Source: Gammaproteobacteria bacterium (GTDB lineage: Bacteria > Pseudomonadota > Gammaproteobacteria > Competibacterales > Competibacteraceae). From it: a stretch of 64,000 nt of DNA. The position numbers and the translations under genes are program-made. The stretch spans positions 34,749 to 98,748 of the forward strand of contig JADLEK010000041.1 of the NCBI GenBank assembly GCA_020846135.1. Reading direction: 5' to 3'. The notes under the pieces were generated by a model that was given only the letters and a program-made list of their open reading frames with translations, was not told the DNA's origin and made no database searches. This document shows positions 1 through 7,769 of the stretch, in pieces. The first letter of the stretch is position 1, and each line of letters begins with the position of its first letter.

Positions 1-79
1 ACCCGTCAAAACTGTTCGAACCATTGTTAATGGAATTGTTAATTCCTTCAATAATGCTAGTTGTGAATCGATGGGTAAA

Positions 80-269
80 GTATTTAAGGTTCTTCGCGGG
101 TTCTTGTGGAAATCGGGGCTTTGTGTCACATATTAATTATATTGAATGAATGATACATCAATAATCGATTGATTTTAAATGGCATCAATCTAACCGCAAG
201 CTGGCTCAACAGACCAAAATCCGTCCTAGAAGACCAACTCCACAAGAACCCGCGAAGAACCGTATTTAA
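80..269. mobile_element. MITE of ISL3 type, with target site duplication
   Basis: A 174-bp element at 88-261 has perfect 23-bp terminal inverted repeats (88-110 and 239-261). The same 8 bases, GTATTTAA, flank it at 80-87 and 262-269, which is a target site duplication. The interior (111-238) is AT-rich and has no convincing open frame, so it is non-autonomous. Eight-base duplications and ends beginning GG are typical of ISL3-family elements (family knowledge), so an ISL3 transposase elsewhere probably moves it (inference). The rest of 1-350 is AT-rich spacer with no other feature seen. Confidence 0.85.
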
Positions 270-350
270 TACATATTCCTTCCAATTGTTGAGCTTATAT
301 AAGTAGATGATTTAGATACTTATTTTTCGTTCATTATCTGTATCCTGATT

Positions 351-1790
351 TTATTTAACAATTTTTTCAGTCACCGGTTGCGGATTGATCCGCGCCAGAA
401 AACACAAACCCATGCCGATAAAACTGGCGACTGCCGCCAAGATAAACATCTTCTGAAATCCCGTAGCCAATACCTCAACTGGCAGTCCAGCCTTGGCCAG
501 CGCCCCGTGGCCCGTGGTCGGTAAATACCCGGAAAATACGGTTTCAGTGAGGGAGATGCCGATTCCAGCCCCCAAGATGAGAATAAAGTTGAACATCCCG
601 GAGATGTTGCCCTGATTCCCTTCATGGGAAAAACTCATCAACAGGTATTCGGCAGGAACCTGAAAAAGACTAAAACTCGCGCCAAACCAGGCCAACGCGA
701 CGACGATCCAGAACAGGCCATCAATCGCCAGTGTGCTGGCAAACACCAGACAGGCAATGCCCAACAGACCGGCAGCGATGATGCTCAGACCACGGGGCGA
801 CCATTGATCGGTAATTTTTCCGGCTAACGGACTCAGTACGGCATAACAGCCAGACACAATGATCATCAACAGGCCATTGTGCTGTGGCTCCAGTTTTTTA
901 ACCAGTTCCAGATAGAACGGCAACAAAAAACTCGAGCCATTCTGAACGATCACGACTATGAAAAAAGCCAGCAGGCCGAACAAAAAATACCGGTTCTTCA
1001 TTAAAGCGATGTCCAGAAATGGATCAGGACAATAAACTTCCCGGTAAATCAGAATTACCGCTGATAACAACGAAATCAGTAAGCTGCCCAGAATCGGGAT
1101 TGACTGCCAGCCCAGTTCGTGGCCTGCCCCCAAACCATAGAATAATAATCCAACGCTGATAAAGCAGAAGATCGCATTCCAGAAATTAAAAGATTCACGG
1201 AAAAGCCGGGATAGTGGTGGGTCGTCCGCACTGGGGAAAGCCCGTTGCGTAAAAACCAAGATGAACAAACCTAGGGGGATATTAATGAAAAACAGCCAGC
1301 GCCATGAGAGATAACCGGTCAGCAATCCACCGATCGGCGCGCCCAACATGAAACCCAAAGCCGATGCTACCAGCAGCATACTGAGCGTCCGCCCCCGGAT
1401 AACCAATGGCACAAACTGAATGACAATCGCGTAAACCGTCACCATCAGCATAGCGCCACCGATGCCTTGAATACAGCGGGCAACAATCAGCAGCAGGAGA
1501 TTAGGCGCGATGCTACAGAACAGTGAACCGACTAAAAACATGATCTGCCCAAGAATAAAAGCCCGGCGCGGCCCGATTTTGTCGGTGACCTTGCCGAAGA
1601 TCAGCAAGACGCTGGAAAGGAATAACAGATAGGACAATTCAACCGCTGCCGCTTCGGAAGTCGTGGCGTTAAAATATTCGGCAATGGTCGGAAGCGCGAT
1701 CAAAACAATCGAGGAATCGACCGTAGCCATAAATTCAACCAGACACAGGGTAATAATGATCGGGTAATAATTGCAGGGTTCAGTGGACAT
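351..1790 (-). CDS. MFS drug efflux transporter, DHA2 (EmrB/QacA-like)
   Basis: A 479-residue inner-membrane protein with many hydrophobic segments, the length expected of the 14-span DHA2 branch of the major facilitator superfamily. The antiporter motif region is visible around residues 155-180 (GAPIGGLLTGYLSWRW followed by FFINIPLG), as is the loop 2-3 motif near residue 65 (GKVTDKIGPRRAF). Proteins of this type export drugs, dyes or metabolites using the proton gradient; the substrate cannot be read from sequence. It stands alone, with no adjacent membrane-fusion gene (EmrA-like) and no TetR regulator, which is unusual for a tripartite pump. The ATG at 1790 is the natural start, just ahead of the first membrane segment. 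Confidence 0.85.
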   Translation of the reverse strand: MSTEPCNYYPIIITLCLVEFMATVDSSIVLIALPTIAEYFNATTSEAAAVELSYLLFLSSVLLIFGKVTDKIGPRRAFILGQIMFLVGSLFCSIAPNLLLLIVARCIQGIGGAMLMVTVYAIVIQFVPLVIRGRTLSMLLVASALGFMLGAPIGGLLTGYLSWRWLFFINIPLGLFILVFTQRAFPSADDPPLSRLFRESFNFWNAIFCFISVGLLFYGLGAGHELGWQSIPILGSLLISLLSAVILIYREVYCPDPFLDIALMKNRYFLFGLLAFFIVVIVQNGSSFLLPFYLELVKKLEPQHNGLLMIIVSGCYAVLSPLAGKITDQWSPRGLSIIAAGLLGIACLVFASTLAIDGLFWIVVALAWFGASFSLFQVPAEYLLMSFSHEGNQGNISGMFNFILILGAGIGISLTETVFSGYLPTTGHGALAKAGLPVEVLATGFQKMFILAAVASFIGMGLCFLARINPQPVTEKIVK

Positions 1791-2049
1791 GGCATAGGCG
1801 CTGAGGTTGAGTCATTGATGGTCTTTGGCTCTGACGACAGAGAGAAAATCCGGGAGGCCGCGTTGGACACGAATCTCTCGAAGCGCTAAGCAGAGTTCCG
1901 ATACCGATCCGCAGAAATGCCGGGGTCATCGGAAGCTGGATGACGTGGGTGATGTCAGCGATGCGTAATTCCATAAGGAAGCGTCTGGAGGCTGATAACG
2001 AGCGCGGGGAATTATATAGGAGTCCTACTTGAGTTGTGGAAAAAGGCAA

Positions 2050-2106
2050 AATCCCCCCGCCGCTGACGCGGCTTCCCCCTTTGTCAAAGGGGGCAGGGGG
2101 AATTTT
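2050..2106. repeat. Palindromic intergenic repeat (family A)
   Basis: Nested inverted repeat. The inner stem is CCCCCTTT (2075-2082) with AAAGGGGG (2086-2093), and outer arms run about 2051-2058 and 2095-2101. Related C-rich/G-rich palindromes occur at 5347-5398 and 49704-49752. The remainder of 1791-2344 holds no gene I can support. It probably contains the upstream region of the efflux gene. Confidence 0.6.
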
Positions 2107-2344
2107 TCAGCTAACCGCGACCACAATTGATTTAGGAAGCCTATAAAAGCTCAACTGTCGATGGAGCCAAGTATAATCGGATGCCTCAACAGGAAAGGCG
2201 CTAAACCGTATTTCGCCTAAAGGTGAAAATTTATACCCTGCTGTGTCGAAATTAAAAGAGGTTGCCTGTTATGGGGCACAGTGCTGGGCCGCGCCCTCAC
2301 CGACGCCATTCTGGTCGGGTTTCTCGGCAGCTCCGCCCGCTTCG

Positions 2345-2983
2345 TTGAATATCCTGATCGCCGACGATGACGCCTTGCAGCGGGAACTGTTGCAGGGCTT
2401 TCTGGAAAAGCACGGCTATCGGGTGTTCAGCGCCGGCGATGGGGCGGAAGCCGTGCAGTTATTCCGCCGCGAACCGGTGCAACTGGCGCTGCTGGATCGC
2501 CGGATGCCGGGCCTGACTGGCGTTCAGGTTCTCGCCGAAATGAAGGCGATCAATCCCCTGGTGCGGGCGATCCTGATCACCGCTTACAGCGCGGTCGACG
2601 TGGCGGTGCGGGTGATGCAACTGGGCGCGGACGATTTTCTGGAAAAGCCAGTCGATCTGGCGCGGCTCCTGGAGAAGATCCAGCAGGTCGAGCAGGATTT
2701 GGCGGTTGCCGAGGACGTCGTCGAAGTGCGGCAGGCGGCGGCGGAAGCGCCGTTGCCGCTCTCCGTGATCGGCGACAGCCCGGCGATGCGCGAGGTGTTT
2801 TCGCTGGTGCGGCGGGTGGCAGATACCCCGTGGAGCGTCCTGATTCTCTGTTTGTCGAACGCTACGCCCGCCGCCCGGCCCAACTGGCCCCGGAATACCC
2901 TGGATCTGCTGATTAAACATCCCTGGCCGGGCAAATGTCCTGGAACTGGAACATCTCATTCAGCGCAGCCTGACTCTGTCGGG
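2345..2983 (+). pseudogene. Decayed NtrC-family response regulator
   Basis: From a TTG at 2345 the frame reads a complete receiver domain (LNILIADDDALQREL, phosphoacceptor Asp in LLDRRMPG, then TAYSA and the Lys of FLEKPVD). A linker follows, then the beginning of a sigma-54 AAA+ domain (VIGDSPAMREVFSLVRRV). The ATPase core, including Walker A, is missing. Sequence resumes near 2850 in shifted frames with the end of the AAA+ domain (HPWPG, then NVLELEHLIQR after another frameshift near 2930). A large internal deletion plus at least two frameshifts make it non-functional as an enhancer-binding protein; a free receiver domain could still be made. The DNA-binding domain is lost at the junction with the next pseudogene. 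Confidence 0.75.
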
Positions 2984-2984
2984 C

Positions 2985-3198
2985 TGTCCACAATCACGTC
3001 CACGGTCGTCTGGCCCAGATGTTGCGCGGTGTACTCCCCGCCCTACCGTTCAATCTCCCGCACCAGAGCGCGAAGATGATTGCGGGAGCCACGCAGCAGA
3101 TTGTCGTACACCGCTTTCAAATCCAGAGCGGCGAAAGCCGGCGTAGCAGCAAGGGCAGTCAATGGCGCGATAGTCAGCAGGTTACGAGTTGGATTCAT
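2985..3198 (-). pseudogene. Remnant of a DUF2202 secreted protein
   Basis: The ATG at 3198 follows a good ribosome site (GAGGAA). It opens a frame with a signal-peptide-like start (MNPTRNLLTIAPLTALAATP, then AFA) joined directly to the C-terminal signature of DUF2202 proteins (VYDNLLRGSRNHLRALVREI). The central domain is therefore deleted. A TAG at 3043-3045 stops translation after 51 residues; beyond it the same frame continues with family-like sequence (GGEYTAQHL). The gene converges on the broken NtrC-type regulator, and both lose their 3' ends at about 2984, so one rearrangement may have damaged both. Confidence 0.6.
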
Positions 3199-3373
3199 CG
3201 GTGAGTTCCTCAAGGTAGTCAATGGGTCATGCGGTATGGCAACCCCTTAAGCAGAACTCGTGCCAAGCTTGAGTACGTTGTGCTGCTTGCCGATACGGGG
3301 ATCAAACGGGGATGCTGGTCGACAAATCGCGTTTCCGGTCGACGAAAATGTCGAGCGCCGCATTATGTTCAAT

Positions 3374-5290
3374 CTACCGGGTATAGGTGAACGAGAGCGA
3401 GTTGCTGGCGCCAGCGGGGTTGCCCACCGAAACCTGCACCGTATCCTTACCCTTCGGGGCGGCAACCTGGATCGTCCCGGTGGTATTGGCGTAAGCAAAA
3501 TCGCTGTTGGGGATCGAGGTTCCGCCGAAGTTGACCGTGGTCACGGCATTGAGATGGGTCCCGGTGAGTGTGACCACCGTGCCTGCCGTACCGCTGGTGG
3601 GTGAAAGGGTGGTGAGCGTTGGAACAACGAACGTAGGTGCGAAGGGTACGTTGACGGCCCAAGGACCCACAGCATAAGGCGCGCCCGGATTGCCCTGCAC
3701 ATTGTCCTGACCTGAAGGCCCCGGCGGTCCGAGCGGGATGGTTCCATAGTTGGTCGTGACCCCGCAGGACACATCGAAGTTGAGGCCATTACCCGAACTC
3801 CCACTCACGCCAACGATATCGGCGGCCGCGGTGTCCTGAAGGTAATAGCTGCCGAGCGATTCAGCCGCCGTGCATTCCAGGGTCTGAGCGCCCCTGCCGT
3901 AGTAAGTCCATCCCAGGAGTAGCGAGGTGTCCATGATCACCGGCAGGCCGGTATCGGCAAACTGCTGCCGAACCGCCGGCTGCGCCTGCCAGACCCAGCT
4001 CTGAACGGGACTGAAGTCGCCGCCATAGATGATGGAAGGCAGTGCGCCGCCGGTATTGAGTCCCGGCCCGCCACAGGCATGGTTGGCGGGTTCGATGTTG
4101 GCATGCACGAAGTCCCACGAGTCGTAGGTCCAACTGGCGGCGTTGTCCGTAGCGCCAATGTTCACCTGGGTCTGGAGCGCATCGTAGCTGGTGGTATTGG
4201 TATCGCTATACGACACCCCGCCACCGAAGGCCAGGCTGGCGCTGGGTCCATCGCTGTCCAGCCCCGCCGTGCCGGTCCCGGACAGGCTCCAGGTCGTGCC
4301 GATCGCGACTGTGCTGCTGGGGTTCGCCTCCACCGGCGCGAAGCCCTGGCCAATATCCATCTGGTCGAAGGTAATCCCCGGCGGTGCGGCGCTCATATTG
4401 GCCTGGCGGAGCCAGTAGGCCGCAATGCGGGTGGAATGGGTTCGATTGCCGTAGAAGTTCTGGCAACCGGCGGTATTGAGATTGGCGAACATCCGCATGA
4501 TGAAGTAATCGGTCGGCTGTTCGGGGGCGGCGTCGGCAGAGTAGACCATCCATGCCGACAGGTAGACTTTCGCGGTATTCACGCACTGCTGTACGGGTCC
4601 GGGCTTGGTCAGGGTCCCGCAGGTGCTCCAGTAGGCGGACATGGTGTCGGAGAAGGCGATCTGCCAGGGGGGCGCGGTAAATGAAAGCGCCGTGGGGCCA
4701 GAGGACTGGCTGACGCGGTTCGCGCTCGCCGACGGTTCGATTCCCCGCACCTTTTCCAGAATCCAGGTGGCGGCAAAATCAGCCCGCTCCTGCTTGCTGG
4801 AGTCCGGCTCTGGTCCGTTCAGCGCCGGGAAGGGCGGCGTAGCCATCATCCGCATCAAGCCGTTCGGTTGGGCAAAGCCATACACCTCGGTGAAAGCAGA
4901 GTCCGCGGGCATCCGATCCAGCGCAATGGCGGGAGGCGTACCCGTAAGCGCGTGCAGCGCCTCGACATGGTGATGCCGGGAACTGGTGACCAGCACCGCA
5001 TGTTGTCCCCCCGTGATCACGGCGCGCGCGGCAGTCTTCTGGGTTTCGGACAGCCCTAGAAAGCTGTCTGCGGAGAGCAGCAGGACGCCATTGGTTTCGC
5101 CGCGCCAGGGGCGGGGGGCAAAGGTTTGCAGGAGTTGCGCGGCCAAGGCCCCGTCGAGCATCCCATACACATAGCTGCGGCCCACCCTGCCGTCGTCACT
5201 ACGACTGTCATCATCATCGCTCCCACACCCGGTCAGCAGGCTTAAGTTCAGGGTGGCGATGATCAGTACATACAGCAGTTTTCGCAGCAT
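3374..5290 (-). CDS. Large lipoprotein with C-terminal IPT/TIG domain
   Basis: A 638-residue protein of unknown function. It starts with a lipoprotein signal (MLRKLLYVLI..., lipobox LLTGC, Cys22) followed by an Asp/Ser-rich tether, so it should be anchored in the outer or inner membrane facing the periplasm or outside. The last 85 or so residues form an immunoglobulin-like IPT/TIG fold (PTLTTLSPTSGTAGTVVTLTG ... VNFGGTSI ... FTYTR), a module common in surface and carbohydrate-binding proteins. The middle is rich in Trp, Tyr, Asn and Gly with no domain I can name. The start at 5290 is chosen because the signal peptide begins there. It appears monocistronic. Confidence 0.7.
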   Translation of the reverse strand: MLRKLLYVLIIATLNLSLLTGCGSDDDDSRSDDGRVGRSYVYGMLDGALAAQLLQTFAPRPWRGETNGVLLLSADSFLGLSETQKTAARAVITGGQHAVLVTSSRHHHVEALHALTGTPPAIALDRMPADSAFTEVYGFAQPNGLMRMMATPPFPALNGPEPDSSKQERADFAATWILEKVRGIEPSASANRVSQSSGPTALSFTAPPWQIAFSDTMSAYWSTCGTLTKPGPVQQCVNTAKVYLSAWMVYSADAAPEQPTDYFIMRMFANLNTAGCQNFYGNRTHSTRIAAYWLRQANMSAAPPGITFDQMDIGQGFAPVEANPSSTVAIGTTWSLSGTGTAGLDSDGPSASLAFGGGVSYSDTNTTSYDALQTQVNIGATDNAASWTYDSWDFVHANIEPANHACGGPGLNTGGALPSIIYGGDFSPVQSWVWQAQPAVRQQFADTGLPVIMDTSLLLGWTYYGRGAQTLECTAAESLGSYYLQDTAAADIVGVSGSSGNGLNFDVSCGVTTNYGTIPLGPPGPSGQDNVQGNPGAPYAVGPWAVNVPFAPTFVVPTLTTLSPTSGTAGTVVTLTGTHLNAVTTVNFGGTSIPNSDFAYANTTGTIQVAAPKGKDTVQVSVGNPAGASNSLSFTYTR

Positions 5291-5346
5291 GAAACTTCTC
5301 CGGTCTGGTCATGAAAAGGGATAAAACCATCTCAGTTTCAATGGCG

Positions 5347-5398
5347 AATTTTCCCTCCCTGGACAAGGAGGGGGCGGCGCACAGCGCCGGGGTGGTTT
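5347..5398. repeat. Palindromic intergenic repeat (family A)
   Basis: Two adjacent stems: CCCTCC/GGAGGG around 5353-5371 and GGCGC/GCGCC around 5374-5389, followed by GGGGTGGTTT. It matches 49704-49752 in the opposite orientation. It sits between the TIG lipoprotein start and the zinc-ribbon gene. Confidence 0.6.
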
Positions 5399-5468
5399 AA
5401 AACGGCGATCTACAGGTTAGCGGGGATTTATGGAAAGCAAAGAACCCGGGAATGACTCAAACACCCCG

Positions 5469-5563
5469 TTGTAGGGTGGGCACGGTCCACCTTGCACGCA
5501 GGAATTGACGATGGTGGTGGGCCGTGCCCACCCTACCCGGCTTCGACCTTGGGGATCGCGGCT
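5469..5563. repeat. Inverted repeat, copy 1 of a pair (family D)
   Basis: Arms GTAGGGTGGGCACGGTCCAC (5471-5490) and the near-complement GTGGGCCGTGCCCACCCTAC (5516-5535) are followed by a conserved stretch 5536-5562. The same arrangement recurs at 7661-7769, where it overlaps the end of recD. Confidence 0.75.
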
Positions 5564-5586
5564 GCTCCATTCGCCAGGGTAGGGAC

Positions 5587-7494
5587 TCAATTCCAAGACC
5601 CGGACACAGCCGCCAGCTTGGCCGCGGCCACCCGATCGCCACCCATCGCAACATCCCGCGCCAGATACAGCAAGATCTCCGCTCGCTGTGCCGGATCTGC
5701 CAGCACCTGCGCTTGCTGGAGCGCCGCCGTGAAATCAGCCCGGGCCAGTGCGGTTTCTCCCCGACCCGCCAGACCTAACGCCAGTGCGCTGAACGCCTTG
5801 GCCTGATACTGGTACAGATCCGACTCCTGCTTCAGCGATAACCGATTGCCCCCCTGCATTTTCCCGGCAATCTGATCCAATAGGGCTTTCGCTGCTCCCG
5901 AATCGCCGGCTTCTGCAAGATGTTTGGCCAGAAGCGCCTGTGCCACTAACTGACCATCCGGATTCGGCATCGTTTTGATCGCCGCCGCCTGCTTAAACAG
6001 CGTCTCAGACTGCTGCAAACGTCCGGCTTGAGCCAGATCCCGCGCAATCACCCCCAGGATTAGCGTCTGGCTAAACGGTTCTGTCACCAACCGGGTCATC
6101 TCAATCGCTTGGCTGAAATAATCGTTGGCGGCTGAGTCCTGGACATTATTCAGCGTCCGCGCCAACCCGCTGAGCGCCTGTGCTCGCTCGTCGGGCGTCG
6201 TAATCGAATGGGTCAGGTTAGTTGCTCGAGACCAATAGGTTTTTGCCGTCGCCAGATCTTTTTGCTGATGATACTGATAAGCAATTGCAGCCTGCACCTC
6301 CGCCTGTGCGCGATTAAACGCATCCAGTTGTCCGGCGGACAGATTCCTGCGCTCAGCGCTCAGCAATTCAACGGCCTGATCGATGCTGCGCACCGCCGCC
6401 GCCAGATTCCCAGATTGCGCCTGATACCGGGCCAGACTTACCCACAGCCGCGGATCACGGGCGGTTTTGCCGGAATCAGCCGGCGACGGCAGGGCCAGCT
6501 TATCGACGTTGAGCAACGGAACCGGTCGTGTGCGTGTAGCCAATGCAGTTGCACCAGCACCGCCGTTAGCCTGAGATGCAGTTGCGGCAGTCACTGCGTC
6601 CGCCCCGGACTGTCCGGCCGCCGAAGGAGCGCCGCCGCCGGTTTGCGCATCAACCGCAGCGGTGATCGCATCGGCCCCGGCTTGACCGGGTGCCCCAGTA
6701 GCGGCGTTGCCCGCCCGGGCAGCGATCGTAGCGATCATTGCCTCTGCTCCGGCTTGACCGGTTGCCGAAGGGATAGCGGCTACCTCGCTGGAATCGGCAA
6801 CCCGAGATTTGTTCGTTGAACTGAATTGCAGTTGCCAGACCAGCAGGCCGACGCCAATGAGTGCAACCGTTAAACTGCCCAGTGTCGGGTATACGATTTC
6901 CGGTCTGCGTTTGAGAAGCATCCTGAATTTACGCCATGGAGTGATTCCCAACGATTTTTCTGCCTGACGCCGGGCCTGTTCCAGGAGTTCTAACTGGGCC
7001 TTTTCCCGTTTCCTGTGGTCCTTGTCACTGGTGTTTTCAAGCTCCTCCCGTTGCTCCCTTTCCAGCAACTCCTTCACCCTGAGACGTTCCCTCTCCATGG
7101 CCTGCCGCAGGTCGCTGGTCGCGTGGTAGTTGCGGCCGATGATGCCGCAGCGCTCGCAGATATCGAGATTGTTGCCAATCGCCATTGGCTGGCGATGGTT
7201 GCAAGCCGGACATTGATAAACAACACCGTCATCTTCTATCGGAGCCAGGCTCAGTTTCATCGGGTCGAGACGGACGCTGAGGCCAATCGCGGTCAGTTTT
7301 TCCAGCAGAGCCTGCGCCTTGTCTTTCTGAATATTTTCCCCAAGCACCACCCGTTGACCCAAATCGATCTGATGGAAAGTGTTATCAAATGCCGCATCAT
7401 TGCCCTTAAATAATGCTTTGAATGCGGTACGCACGGTTTCCCGATTTTGACCGGGTTGAATGCCCAGCGCGGCAAGTCTGAAAGTAGATTCCAT
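5587..7494 (-). CDS. Zinc-ribbon, single-span membrane protein with TPR-like C-terminus
   Basis: About 635 residues from the ATG at 7494 (MESTFRLAALGIQPGQ). An upstream in-frame ATG at 7545 is open but lacks family-like sequence. In order: an N-terminal domain; a zinc ribbon (CPACNHRQ then CERCGIIG, about residues 113-137); a charged coiled-coil stretch; a basic patch and one membrane span (about 222-243, TLGSLTVALIGVGLLVWQL); an Ala/Gly-rich linker with three imperfect repeats (GQAGAEA, GQAGADA, GQSGADA); and a helical C-terminal half with TPR-like Ala/Leu periodicity. The N-terminal half should be cytoplasmic and the helical repeats periplasmic. Such proteins are often scaffolds; no enzymatic motif is visible and the function is unknown. 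Confidence 0.65.
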   Translation of the reverse strand: MESTFRLAALGIQPGQNRETVRTAFKALFKGNDAAFDNTFHQIDLGQRVVLGENIQKDKAQALLEKLTAIGLSVRLDPMKLSLAPIEDDGVVYQCPACNHRQPMAIGNNLDICERCGIIGRNYHATSDLRQAMERERLRVKELLEREQREELENTSDKDHRKREKAQLELLEQARRQAEKSLGITPWRKFRMLLKRRPEIVYPTLGSLTVALIGVGLLVWQLQFSSTNKSRVADSSEVAAIPSATGQAGAEAMIATIAARAGNAATGAPGQAGADAITAAVDAQTGGGAPSAAGQSGADAVTAATASQANGGAGATALATRTRPVPLLNVDKLALPSPADSGKTARDPRLWVSLARYQAQSGNLAAAVRSIDQAVELLSAERRNLSAGQLDAFNRAQAEVQAAIAYQYHQQKDLATAKTYWSRATNLTHSITTPDERAQALSGLARTLNNVQDSAANDYFSQAIEMTRLVTEPFSQTLILGVIARDLAQAGRLQQSETLFKQAAAIKTMPNPDGQLVAQALLAKHLAEAGDSGAAKALLDQIAGKMQGGNRLSLKQESDLYQYQAKAFSALALGLAGRGETALARADFTAALQQAQVLADPAQRAEILLYLARDVAMGGDRVAAAKLAAVSGSWN

Positions 7495-7660
7495 AGGGGA
7501 GAAGCCTCGCGTTAATCTGTTGAAGGTGCAGTGACATGTGCGCAATCATAACGGATATTTTGTCATTTTCGAGATTCTGAACAATTTGAAACACATCTGT
7601 GATTTTTTCAGACAGGGGCTAATGCTGCTGTTCAGGAGGCGCGGGTCAATCGACAACAGT

Positions 7661-7769
7661 TGCAGGGTGGGCACGGCCCACCTTGTATGGAGCAATTGAT
7701 ATGGAGCAATTGACGCTGATGGTGGGCCGTACCCACCCTACCCGGCTTCGACCTTGGGGATCGCGGCCG
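7661..7769. repeat. Inverted repeat, copy 2 (family D), overlapping recD 3' end
   Basis: Same arms as 5469-5563 (GGGTGGGCACGGCCCACC at 7665-7682; GGTGGGCCGTACCCACCCTA at 7721-7740) plus the conserved tail 7741-7767. Read on the minus strand, the tail encodes the last residues of RecD (AAIPKVEAG) and its stop codon, so the repeat has become coding sequence. The spacer contains a short direct repeat of ATGGAGCAATTGA. Confidence 0.75.

Noticed and set aside
1780..2049. 89-residue minus-strand frame before the efflux gene
   Set aside because: No family-like sequence, no ribosome site, and it overlaps the efflux start; treated as spacer.
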